Source: Pedobacter heparinus DSM 2366 (GTDB taxonomy: Bacteria > Bacteroidota > Bacteroidia > Sphingobacteriales > Sphingobacteriaceae). Taken from it: a DNA stretch of 64,000 bases. Below the pieces are notes generated by a model. That model did not search any database. It was not told the DNA's origin and was given only the letters and a program-made list of their open reading frames with translations. The position numbers and the translations under genes are program-made. The DNA lies in NCBI RefSeq assembly GCF_000023825.1, contig NC_013061.1, positions 3,906,001-3,970,000 on the forward strand. Reading direction: 5' to 3'. Of this stretch, positions 27,038-34,531 are shown piece after piece; positions within the stretch are counted from its first letter, which is position 1, and each line of letters opens with the position of its first letter.

Positions 27038-27522
27038 TAGCTAAAAACACCGTACTCTATACGGCCAAGGGTTTGCAAAATCAGTTCAAAGCCTATAGAA
27101 GTATCCAGCAGGTTTAAGGGAGCCTCACCGTTTAAGGTATAATTAGGGGTTTTCATCCAGTCGTTAAAGTTATCAATGGTACCAAAAACTTCAGTACCAC
27201 GCTGGTATAACCTGGCCAGCTCTATGGCCTTTTCTGCATGTTCTGTTTTGATTAAAGTAGCAGGGGTATAACGTTGTAAAGTTCGTTCTGAAATGTGCAT
27301 GATACCCGCTACCTCCTGTATGGTAAGCGATATTTGCTTTGCTAAACTTAACAACGCTTTTTTAGAAACGCCTTTACGTGCAAGGTTTAGCAAATCAAAA
27401 TCTGTTGATGTGGCATAGCTGCTGCCCAATAAACCCACCAGTGAGGTTGGGTTCAAAGCCCCATAAGCTACTGCCGGTTCGGCAAGTTCAGTACGTGTTT
27501 CTGCTTTCTTTTTCATACCCAT
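27037..27522 (-). CDS. Xre/MbcA/ParS antitoxin (DUF2384)
   Basis: A 161-residue antitoxin. The N-terminal half carries a helix-turn-helix (LSLAKQISLTIQEVAGIMHIS, split about residues 60-80) that binds DNA, and the C-terminal half carries the DUF2384 toxin-binding domain (GTEVFGTIDNFNDWMKTPNYTLNGE, split, about 108-135). It is encoded first and should neutralise the RES toxin and repress the pair. Two inverted repeats lie on its promoter elements at 27528-27572. Confidence 0.92.
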   Translation of the reverse strand: MGMKKKAETRTELAEPAVAYGALNPTSLVGLLGSSYATSTDFDLLNLARKGVSKKALLSLAKQISLTIQEVAGIMHISERTLQRYTPATLIKTEHAEKAIELARLYQRGTEVFGTIDNFNDWMKTPNYTLNGEAPLNLLDTSIGFELILQTLGRIEYGVFS

Positions 27523-27527
27523 CAGAC

Positions 27528-27572
27528 ATTATATACAAATATAATACTTTTTGTCCGATAATCAAAGTTATC
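27528..27572 (-). promoter_or_regulatory. Antitoxin promoter with two overlapping inverted repeats
   Basis: On the minus strand TATATTTG (27543-27536) is the -7 box and TTG (27565-27563) the -33 box with a 19-base spacer. ATTATA-6-TATAAT (27528-27545) covers the -7 box and GATAA-6-TTATC (27557-27572) covers the -33 box, suggesting autorepression by the antitoxin. Confidence 0.65.
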
Positions 27573-27615
27573 CTGCTCTTTTACCCAGCAGCAACCGAAA
27601 ATGGTTAAGCGCACT

Positions 27616-28902
27616 TTAATTTGCAGTCAACAGGTAATAATTCTTCTTACCCTTCTGAACAACAATGAACTGTCCGTTTAAAAGATCAGTTGCACTCAAC
27701 TGATCCGTCGGGTCTTTTAATTTTTCCTTATTTATGGATACGCCACCACCTTGTATCAGTTTCTTGGCTTCTCCTTTAGAGGCAAATACACTTGATTTTT
27801 CAGCCAGTAGTGTAGCTGCATCTATACCTTGCTCCAGTTCATCCTTTGAAATGGCAAATTGGGGAATCCCTTCAAATATCTCAAATACCTGTGCAACAGA
27901 TAGGGTTTTAAAAAACTCCAGTGAGCCATTGCCAAACAAAAAATCTGAGGTTTTCAATGCTGTTTCCAGTGCTTCTTCAGAATGCGTTCTGATGGTGATA
28001 TCTTCGGCAAGCGCCTTTTGCAGTATGCGCAGATGTGGAGCAGCATTGTGCTCATTTTCCAGCGTCTCTATCTCCTCTTTTGTTTTTAACGTAAAAATCC
28101 TGATCCATTTTTTTGTATCATCATCTGATGCGTTTAACCAGAATTGGTAAAACTTATAGGGTGATGTTTTTTCTGCATCCAGCCATACTGCACCACTCTC
28201 GGTTTTACCAAATTTTGTCCCATCTGCTTTTTTAATCAGGTGGGTGGTAATGGCATAAGCTGTTCCGGCATCTTTTCTTCTGATCAGTTCAGTTCCGGTA
28301 ACGATATTGCCCCACTGATCGGAACCACCCATCTGGACCAGACAATTGTGATGTTTCCATAAATAATAAAAGTCATAACCCTGGATCAATTGGTAGCAAA
28401 ACTCTGTAAATGACAAACCTGAATCTCCCTCAAGACGCCTTTTAACACTATCCTTTGCCATCATATAGTTTACCGTGATGTGTTTGCCGATATCCCGGAT
28501 AAAATCAAACAGGCCCATATCTTTAAACCAATCGGCATTATTGATCATTACAGCTCCGTTGCCGGCAGCTTCAAATTTCAAAAATCTTGAAAGCTGACGT
28601 TTCATGCCTGCCAGGTTATGTTCAACCATATCTTCTGTTTGCAGGTTCCTTTCGGCTGATTTACCTGAGGGATCGCCTACCATTCCTGTTGCCCCTCCCA
28701 CCAGTGCATAAGGCTTATGCCCCGCACGCTGAAAATGGATAAGTGTCATGATCTGCGTAAGATGCCCTACATGCAATGAGTCGGCAGTAGGATCGAAACC
28801 AATATACCCCGCAGTCATTCCTTCATTCAATTTTTCTTCAGTACCAGGCATCATATCCTGCAACATGCCTCTCCAGCGTAGCTCTTCTACAAAATTGGTC
28901 AT
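27616..28902 (-). CDS. tyrS: Tyrosyl-tRNA synthetase
   Basis: A 428-residue class I aminoacyl-tRNA synthetase that charges tRNA-Tyr. The HIGH-type signature reads HVGHLTQ near residue 42, the KMSKS-type loop reads KFGKTES near residue 232, the tyrosine-binding part includes YQLIQGYDFYYLW, and the C-terminal S4-like RNA-binding domain occupies about residues 365-428. Length and domain order are those of the bacterial TyrRS-F/S group. The -7 box TATATTTG lies 18 bases upstream of the ATG. Confidence 0.96.
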   Translation of the reverse strand: MTNFVEELRWRGMLQDMMPGTEEKLNEGMTAGYIGFDPTADSLHVGHLTQIMTLIHFQRAGHKPYALVGGATGMVGDPSGKSAERNLQTEDMVEHNLAGMKRQLSRFLKFEAAGNGAVMINNADWFKDMGLFDFIRDIGKHITVNYMMAKDSVKRRLEGDSGLSFTEFCYQLIQGYDFYYLWKHHNCLVQMGGSDQWGNIVTGTELIRRKDAGTAYAITTHLIKKADGTKFGKTESGAVWLDAEKTSPYKFYQFWLNASDDDTKKWIRIFTLKTKEEIETLENEHNAAPHLRILQKALAEDITIRTHSEEALETALKTSDFLFGNGSLEFFKTLSVAQVFEIFEGIPQFAISKDELEQGIDAATLLAEKSSVFASKGEAKKLIQGGGVSINKEKLKDPTDQLSATDLLNGQFIVVQKGKKNYYLLTAN

Positions 28903-28920
28903 CTTAATCTAATTTGTGCG

Positions 28921-28928
28921 CAAATATA
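28921..28928 (-). promoter_or_regulatory. -7 promoter element for tyrS
   Basis: TATATTTG on the minus strand matches TAnnTTTG; no TTG was found at the expected -33 distance. Confidence 0.5.
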
Positions 28929-29005
28929 GGAAAAGCTGGGCTATCCTTAAATTTGAGCGGTGGTTAAAAATGGCTTTTCGAACAAAAATTCGCTAATTTA
29001 GCCTT

Positions 29006-29680
29006 ATGAACTTCCTATCCCATTTTTATTTTGAGCGAAATAATCCAGATGAAAATATGGTATTGGGAGTTGTACTGCCAGATTTCATAAAAAATGCACA
29101 AAAAGATTACAATCTATATCCGCTCAAGGTTAAACATCTTTTTAATGCGCAGGCACAGCAAATTTCTATGCTAAAAGGCTGGGAAAGACATATTGAGGTA
29201 GACCGGATTTTTCATTCCTCACATTTTTTTCAGTACTATACCAATAGCCTCAAACAGCTGATTGTTCCAATCTGCGAAGATAGCCCTGTTAAACCCTTCT
29301 TTTTGGCACATATAGGTCTTGAACTGATTTTAGATCACCTGTTAACTGTAAATGGGGTCATCAGCATTAATAGTTTTTATGAGCAGCTGGGCAAAGCCGA
29401 CCAATCTGCTTTGGATGACTTTCTTCGTGCCTGTTCTTTAGATGATACAACAGTATTTTTTAAGTTCCTGAATAATTTCATCTCCAGCAGATATTTATTC
29501 AGTTACCAAAAAATTGAAAACATTTCTTATGCACTAAACCGGATCTGCATGCGCCTGTGGAATAACCCATTTACTGAGGCACAGCTGGCCCGGTTAACCC
29601 AGCAGCTGGAAATATTTAAACAAAGTATTCAGACCGATTACCTTTCTGTTTATAGTGATATTGAAAAGGAATTATCCTAA
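29006..29680 (+). CDS. ACP phosphodiesterase-like (AcpH/DUF479-like) protein
   Basis: A 224-residue protein whose start MNFLSHFYF, the VLPDFIKN segment near residue 24, the HIEVDRIFHSSHFF segment near residue 62 and GLELILDHLL near residue 100 follow the pattern of AcpH, the acyl carrier protein phosphodiesterase that removes the phosphopantetheine group. The conserved Asp and His positions appear kept, but the resemblance is by eye and distant. The gene lies between divergent tyrS and ligA and shows no operon partner. Confidence 0.6.
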   Translation: MNFLSHFYFERNNPDENMVLGVVLPDFIKNAQKDYNLYPLKVKHLFNAQAQQISMLKGWERHIEVDRIFHSSHFFQYYTNSLKQLIVPICEDSPVKPFFLAHIGLELILDHLLTVNGVISINSFYEQLGKADQSALDDFLRACSLDDTTVFFKFLNNFISSRYLFSYQKIENISYALNRICMRLWNNPFTEAQLARLTQQLEIFKQSIQTDYLSVYSDIEKELS

Positions 29681-29720
29681 AAAATTCCCCTAAATCTAAA
29701 TCAGCTGCTCAGCTAATTTG

Positions 29721-29728
29721 TATCTTCG
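29721..29728 (+). promoter_or_regulatory. Probable -7 element before ligA
   Basis: TATCTTCG resembles TAnnTTTG with one mismatch and ends four bases before the ligA ATG, the same close spacing seen at 25570 and 62100. Confidence 0.4.
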
Positions 29729-29732
29729 CAAT

Positions 29733-31745
29733 ATGTCAGGATCTGAAGTAAAAACCAATATGGATGCCTTGGTTAAGGAGCTTAACCAGCACAGTTACAA
29801 TTATTATGTTTTGGCAATGCCCACCATTGCAGATTACACTTTTGATAAAAAACTGGAAGAACTTGCACAACTGGAGCTTGCATACCCCGAGTTTGCAGAT
29901 CCCAATTCGCCTACCCGGAAAGTTGGCGGCGACATTACGAAAATTTTCACCACGGTTCCGCACAAATGGCCAATGCTATCACTTGGCAATACTTACAATG
30001 AACAGGACCTCCGCGACTTTGATGAACGCATCAAAAAAGCCATAGGTGAAAGTTTCGAATATGTTTGTGAACTTAAGTTCGACGGACTTTCCATCAGCCT
30101 TACCTACGATGGATCAAAACTGGTTAGAGCAGTAACACGCGGAGATGGTGCCAAAGGCGACGATGTGACCGCCAATGTAAAAACCATAAATACTATTCCA
30201 CATCAGTTAAAAGAAGGAGATGTACCCCCTCTATTTGAAATCAGGGGTGAAATTTTTATGCACCGTGCTGCCTTTGAAAGGTTAAATAAGGAACGCGAGG
30301 AACTTGGCGAGGTCCAATATGCCAATCCCAGGAACTTTGCGGCCGGAACCGTTAAGATGCAGGACTCTAAGGAAGTGGCCAAACGTCCCCTGGATTGTTT
30401 CCTTTATTCACTAAATACAGACAAAAATTATTTTAAAACTCATTGGGAAAGCTTACAGGCACTAAAGAGGTGGGGATTTAATGTTTGTGAACATACCAAA
30501 CTGACCAATAGCATTGAAGATGTACGCTCATTTATAAAACACTGGGAGAACGAACGTTTCAAATTATCTTATGACATAGACGGAATTGTAATTAAGGTAA
30601 ACAGCTATGCACAGCAACAGGAACTGGGCTTTACGGCCAAATCTCCACGCTGGGCCATTTCCTATAAATACAAAGCACAGGAAGTCGAAACCATTTTGGA
30701 TAAGGTAACCTACCAGGTGGGCCGGACTGGTGCCGTTACCCCTGTTGCCAACCTGAAACCTGTACAACTTGCCGGAACAACCGTAAAAAGGGCAACATTG
30801 CACAATGCCAATGAAATAGAAAGGCTGGACTTACACGAGGGGGACAGCGTCTTTGTTGAAAAAGGCGGAGAGATCATCCCAAAAATCATGAACGTAAACC
30901 TGGATAAACGCAAGGCCGGGGCACTTAAGATTATATATCCTACCGTATGTCCGGAATGCGCTACGCCCCTGATCAGAAAAGAAGGTGAAGTGGCTTTTTA
31001 CTGTCCGAATGATGAGGCCTGTCCGCCACAGATCATTGGAAAAATCCAGCACTTCATCAGCAGAAAGGCCATGAACATTGATGGCCTCGGCGACGAGACC
31101 ATCGAAACCTTTTATCAGCGCGGATTAATTGCCCACATCAGTGACCTCTATACCTTACATGAAAAAGCAGAGGAACTGAAAACGCTGGAACGTTTTGGTG
31201 AGAAATCTATTGAAAATATGCTGCATGGAATTGAGCTTTCTAAGCAAATGCCCTTTGAGAAAGTATTATTTGGCCTTGGAATAAGGTATGTAGGTGAAAC
31301 AGTGGCTAAAAAACTAGCTTATGGTGTAAAAAATGTTGACAAGCTTGCTTCAGCAAGCCTGGAAGAATTGACAGCAATAGATGAAATTGGCCAGCGTATA
31401 GCGGAAAGTATTATTGAATATTTTGGCAAAGCAGAACATTTACATCAAATAAACCTTCTAAAATCATACAATTTAAAATTTGAAGTCGCAGAAAATGAAA
31501 TTACACTGCAAAGTGATAAATTAACTGGAAAAACATTCGTAATTTCGGGCGTTTTTGAGAATTATAGCAGAGAAGAACTCAAAGACATGATTGAAAGTAA
31601 TGGTGGTAAGATTTTAAGCGGGATCTCTGCAAAACTTAATTATCTTGTTGCCGGAGATAACATGGGGCCATCTAAACTCGAAAAAGCGAAAAAGTTAAAT
31701 GTCCCGCTTATTTCGCAGGAGGATTTATTAGAGCTATTGAAGTAA
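29733..31745 (+). CDS. ligA: NAD+-dependent DNA ligase
   Basis: A 670-residue ligase that seals nicks in replication and repair using NAD+. The adenylated lysine is K115 in the KFDG motif, the same number as in E. coli. The order is adenylation domain, OB fold, four-cysteine zinc finger (CPECATPLIRK to CPNDEACPP), helix-hairpin-helix repeats and a C-terminal BRCT domain (about residues 590-670, GKTFVISGVFENYSREELK). The ATG at 29733 is preferred to the TTG at 29718, which lies inside the promoter-like TATCTTCG. dapA follows 10 bases after the stop. Confidence 0.96.
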   Translation: MSGSEVKTNMDALVKELNQHSYNYYVLAMPTIADYTFDKKLEELAQLELAYPEFADPNSPTRKVGGDITKIFTTVPHKWPMLSLGNTYNEQDLRDFDERIKKAIGESFEYVCELKFDGLSISLTYDGSKLVRAVTRGDGAKGDDVTANVKTINTIPHQLKEGDVPPLFEIRGEIFMHRAAFERLNKEREELGEVQYANPRNFAAGTVKMQDSKEVAKRPLDCFLYSLNTDKNYFKTHWESLQALKRWGFNVCEHTKLTNSIEDVRSFIKHWENERFKLSYDIDGIVIKVNSYAQQQELGFTAKSPRWAISYKYKAQEVETILDKVTYQVGRTGAVTPVANLKPVQLAGTTVKRATLHNANEIERLDLHEGDSVFVEKGGEIIPKIMNVNLDKRKAGALKIIYPTVCPECATPLIRKEGEVAFYCPNDEACPPQIIGKIQHFISRKAMNIDGLGDETIETFYQRGLIAHISDLYTLHEKAEELKTLERFGEKSIENMLHGIELSKQMPFEKVLFGLGIRYVGETVAKKLAYGVKNVDKLASASLEELTAIDEIGQRIAESIIEYFGKAEHLHQINLLKSYNLKFEVAENEITLQSDKLTGKTFVISGVFENYSREELKDMIESNGGKILSGISAKLNYLVAGDNMGPSKLEKAKKLNVPLISQEDLLELLK

Positions 31746-31755
31746 AGAATAAAAA

Positions 31756-32637
31756 ATGAACAAATTTCACGGAACGGGAGTAGCATTGGTTACGCCTTTT
31801 AACGCAGATGGAACGGTAGACTATGATGGGCTAAACAGGCTCATCAATCATTTAATTGACGGAAAGGTAGAGTATCTGGTATCATTAGGTACTACAGGAG
31901 AAGCCTCAACTTTGAATAAAGAAGAAAAGAAGAAGATATGGGAATTTACTGCTGAAGTGAATAACGGAAGGCTTCCCCTTGTTGCAGGGATAGGTGGAAA
32001 TGATACCGCAGAAGTGATAAACAGTATTAAAATCTTTGAAACAAATGGCTATGATGCCATTTTATCAGCCAGTCCATATTACAATAAACCTACCCAGGAA
32101 GGCATATATCAACATTATAAAGCAATAAGTGAAAGCAGCCAGCTACCTGTACTATTGTATAACGTACCAGGACGCACAGCCAGCAATGTAAGTCCGGAAA
32201 CGACATGCAGACTGGCAGCAGACTGTAAAAATATCATTGGCACTAAAGAGGCTTCAGGTAGTTTTGATCAGTTTAACCAGATCATGCGCGACAAACCTGC
32301 TGATTTTTTATTGATCTCCGGTGATGATCCTGTAGCCATGCCTATGATCTCGTTGGGTGCTGTTGGTGTAATTTCTGTTATCGGAAATGCTTTGCCAAAA
32401 CAGTTATCCGACATGATCAGGCTATCGCTTAAAGGTGATTACACTGCCGCATTACCTAAGCATCTGGATTTAATTGAATTTACAAGAATGATGTTTGCAG
32501 AAGGGAATCCGGCAGGTGTAAAAGCTGCATTAAAACAGTTGGGCGTGTGTGACGATTATGTACGACTGCCCCTGGTAGGGGTTTCTGATGGACTTAGAAA
32601 AGCCATTACAGCAGAAACAACCAGAATTACAGCATAA
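31756..32637 (+). CDS. dapA: 4-hydroxy-tetrahydrodipicolinate synthase
   Basis: A 293-residue TIM-barrel aldolase that condenses pyruvate with aspartate semialdehyde, the first committed step towards lysine and meso-diaminopimelate. The Schiff-base lysine is K164 in GTKEASG and the catalytic tyrosine Y135 in LLYNVPGR; the GTTGEASTL motif lies near residue 45. Its product supports the DAP-type peptidoglycan made by the mur genes in this window. It is probably co-transcribed with ligA and ends in a strong terminator. Confidence 0.96.
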   Translation: MNKFHGTGVALVTPFNADGTVDYDGLNRLINHLIDGKVEYLVSLGTTGEASTLNKEEKKKIWEFTAEVNNGRLPLVAGIGGNDTAEVINSIKIFETNGYDAILSASPYYNKPTQEGIYQHYKAISESSQLPVLLYNVPGRTASNVSPETTCRLAADCKNIIGTKEASGSFDQFNQIMRDKPADFLLISGDDPVAMPMISLGAVGVISVIGNALPKQLSDMIRLSLKGDYTAALPKHLDLIEFTRMMFAEGNPAGVKAALKQLGVCDDYVRLPLVGVSDGLRKAITAETTRITA

Positions 32638-32669
32638 AAAAAACGCTCCGGGTTACCGGGGCGTTTTTT
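32638..32669 (+). terminator. Bidirectional terminator between dapA and the histone-like gene
   Basis: AAAAAACGC at 32638-32646 pairs with GCGTTTTTT at 32661-32669, extended inwards by CCGG/CCGG, with a four-base loop. A-run and T-run flank it, so it can serve both the plus-strand dapA and the minus-strand Hc1 gene. Confidence 0.9.
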
Positions 32670-32689
32670 CATCAAAACAATTTAGCCGG

Positions 32690-32866
32690 TTAGCCTTTGT
32701 TTTTCGTGTCCTGAATCTCCAGACGGATAGATTGGGCAAGGTTTTTAAGGTCTTGCATACCTTTACGTACACGGGTTCCTGCGGCACTGTTTGCCTTGTT
32801 GTAGAATTTGTCTGCATCTGCTTCCAAGGCAGCAACAAGTTCCTTTACTTCATTAAATTTTTTCAT
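32690..32866 (-). CDS. Histone H1-like Hc1 family DNA-binding protein
   Basis: A 58-residue protein: MKKFNEVKELVAALEADAD, then FYNKANSAAGTRVRKGMQD and LKNLAQSIRLEIQDTKNKG. This is the pattern of the Hc1 histone H1-like family that Bacteroidota carry as a short chromatin-associated protein. It is charged, mostly helical and lacks cysteine. A strong AAAGGAG Shine-Dalgarno sequence lies 11 bases before the ATG, uncommon in this phylum and a sign of high expression. It is transcribed alone and shares a terminator with dapA. Confidence 0.85.
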   Translation of the reverse strand: MKKFNEVKELVAALEADADKFYNKANSAAGTRVRKGMQDLKNLAQSIRLEIQDTKNKG

Positions 32867-33082
32867 CGTTAATTTACTCCTTTTAGTTTTTTAAGGTTTT
32901 GATTAATACTCTGTTACTAAAGTAAGATGTTTATTTTAATAAAAGAATTTTTACATTAACAAATAAATAGGCAAAAACCGTGTTTTTTTCCACATTATGC
33001 GGGTTTATAAACACTCAACCTTAATTTTAATATCACATCTTACTGATTTACAGTAGATTAAAAAACAACAAAAACAAAAAAC

Positions 33083-33112
33083 GCCCTTTAAAAGCTATAA
33101 AGGGCATTTTTT
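33083..33112 (-). terminator. Terminator after the alpha-oxoamine synthase gene
   Basis: GCCCTTTA at 33083-33090 pairs with TAAAGGGC at 33098-33105, with a seven-base loop. On the minus strand it runs into a T-rich tail (A-run at 33075-33081 on the plus strand). Confidence 0.8.
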
Positions 33113-33125
33113 GTTTTTATAAATA

Positions 33126-34367
33126 TTATGCTATAGAGAACTGATTTTCTTTATAATAGCCGCTTTTCAGTTTATCTGAAACCTCGCTAAACGCATCCAG
33201 CGTACGCTGAACATCTTCCAGTGTATGAACGGCAGTTGGAATCAACCTCAGTTCAATCAAACCTTTAGGAATAACCGGATACACCACAATAGAACAGAAT
33301 ATCCCGTAGTTTTCACGAAGATCCATAGTTAAAGCTGTAGCCTCCAGCAATTCACCTTTCAGAAAAACCGGAGTAACCATAGTATTTGTAACCCCAAGAT
33401 CAAAACCACGTGCTCTTAATCCTTTTTGAAGTGTAGTAGCCACATTCCATAATTTCTCTCTCAACTCAGGATTGTTTTTAAGCAGCTCCAGGCGTTTTAA
33501 CAATCCTATAACCATAGGCATTGGCAATGCCTTGGCAAAGGTCTGAGAACGCATGTTGTACCTGAAAAAATTAGTCATTTCTTCTGTAGAGGCTACAAAG
33601 GCACCAATACCGGCCATTGATTTCGCAAAAGTGCCGAAATAAACGTCAACCCCATCAATACAATTCTGAGCTTCATGTGTACCGGCACCTGTAGGTCCCA
33701 TTGTACCAAATCCATGCGCATCATCGATCAACAAACGAAAATTAAATTCCTGCTTTAAATCAACCAGTTCTTTTAACCTACCCTGTGCTCCAGACATACC
33801 AAATACACCTTCGGTAATCACTAATATTCCGCCACCACTTTGTTCAACAAGTTTCGTAGCTCTTTCCAGCTGCTTACGGGCACTGTCAATATCATTGTGC
33901 TTATACACAAAACGCTTGCCCATATGCAAACGCAAACCATCTATAATGCAGGCATGAGATTCCGCATCATATACAATAACATCATTTCTGTCAACCAGGC
34001 TATCAATGATGGAAACCATACCCTGGTAGCCATAATTTAATAAAAATGCATCCGGCTTACCTACAAATGCAGCAAGCTCCTGTTCCAGTTGTTCGTGGTA
34101 CTTAGAGTTCCCCGACATCATTCTGGCTCCCATAGGATAGGCCATACCAAAATCGGCAGCCCCCTGGGCATCTGCTTTTCTAACCTCTGGATGGTTTGCT
34201 AAACCTAAATAATTGTTCAAACTCCATACCAGGTGCTCCTTGCCACGAAAGTTCATGTGGGGAGCTATATCGCCTTCTAATTTAGGAAATGAGAAATATC
34301 CATGAGACCATTTGTGATGTTGTCCTATCGGCCCCATGTGTTTTGCTATCTTTTCAAAAATATCCAA
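33126..34367 (-). CDS. Alpha-oxoamine synthase family PLP enzyme (serine palmitoyltransferase/KBL-like)
   Basis: A 413-residue fold-type I PLP enzyme of the family that joins an amino acid to an acyl-CoA with loss of CO2. The PLP lysine is K249 in GTFAKSMAG, the cofactor aspartate is in LLIDDAHGFG, and the substrate histidine in AESHACI. In Sphingobacteriaceae such enzymes include serine palmitoyltransferase (sphingolipids), but this sequence differs from the well-known type, so the substrate is left open (glycine C-acetyltransferase is an alternative). The frame has no ATG before residue 11: the start is TTG at 34367, downstream of a good promoter. Confidence 0.8.
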   Translation of the reverse strand: MDIFEKIAKHMGPIGQHHKWSHGYFSFPKLEGDIAPHMNFRGKEHLVWSLNNYLGLANHPEVRKADAQGAADFGMAYPMGARMMSGNSKYHEQLEQELAAFVGKPDAFLLNYGYQGMVSIIDSLVDRNDVIVYDAESHACIIDGLRLHMGKRFVYKHNDIDSARKQLERATKLVEQSGGGILVITEGVFGMSGAQGRLKELVDLKQEFNFRLLIDDAHGFGTMGPTGAGTHEAQNCIDGVDVYFGTFAKSMAGIGAFVASTEEMTNFFRYNMRSQTFAKALPMPMVIGLLKRLELLKNNPELREKLWNVATTLQKGLRARGFDLGVTNTMVTPVFLKGELLEATALTMDLRENYGIFCSIVVYPVIPKGLIELRLIPTAVHTLEDVQRTLDAFSEVSDKLKSGYYKENQFSIA

Positions 34368-34399
34368 TGTTATATGTATTTTAAGTTATTATTTTTTTG

Positions 34400-34430
34400 C
34401 AAAGTTAGTTTTAATATACCTGATATACAA
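34400..34430 (-). promoter_or_regulatory. Promoter of the alpha-oxoamine synthase gene
   Basis: On the minus strand TTG (34430-34428) and TAACTTTG (34407-34400) are separated by 20 bases, matching the Bacteroidota -33/-7 pattern. The TTG start codon is 32 bases downstream of the -7 box. Confidence 0.65.
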
Positions 34431-34480
34431 TAATCAGCGATTGCTGACCAGTAGTTGTAAAGCTGGTATATTGACACCAA

Positions 34481-34510
34481 AAAGCCTTAACAGGTTATTG
34501 TTAAGGCTTT
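34481..34510 (-). terminator. Terminator at the end of the division cluster
   Basis: AAAGCCTTAACA at 34481-34492 pairs perfectly over 12 bp with TGTTAAGGCTTT at 34499-34510 around a six-base loop; T-runs follow on both strands. It lies 21 bases beyond the ftsZ stop. Confidence 0.92.
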
Positions 34511-34531
34511 TTATTTTATAATGATGATAAA

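Noticed and set aside
32986..32994. Single DnaA-box-like TTTTCCACA upstream of the histone-like gene
   Set aside because: One nonamer in an AT-rich gap is expected by chance; there is no cluster and no origin features such as dnaA or repeats nearby.
34481..34510. Possible third copy of the shared AAAAGCCTTAACAG-like element
   Set aside because: The match is limited to the stem of the ftsZ terminator, lacks GGCG and GAGTAAG, and is explained by the hairpin.
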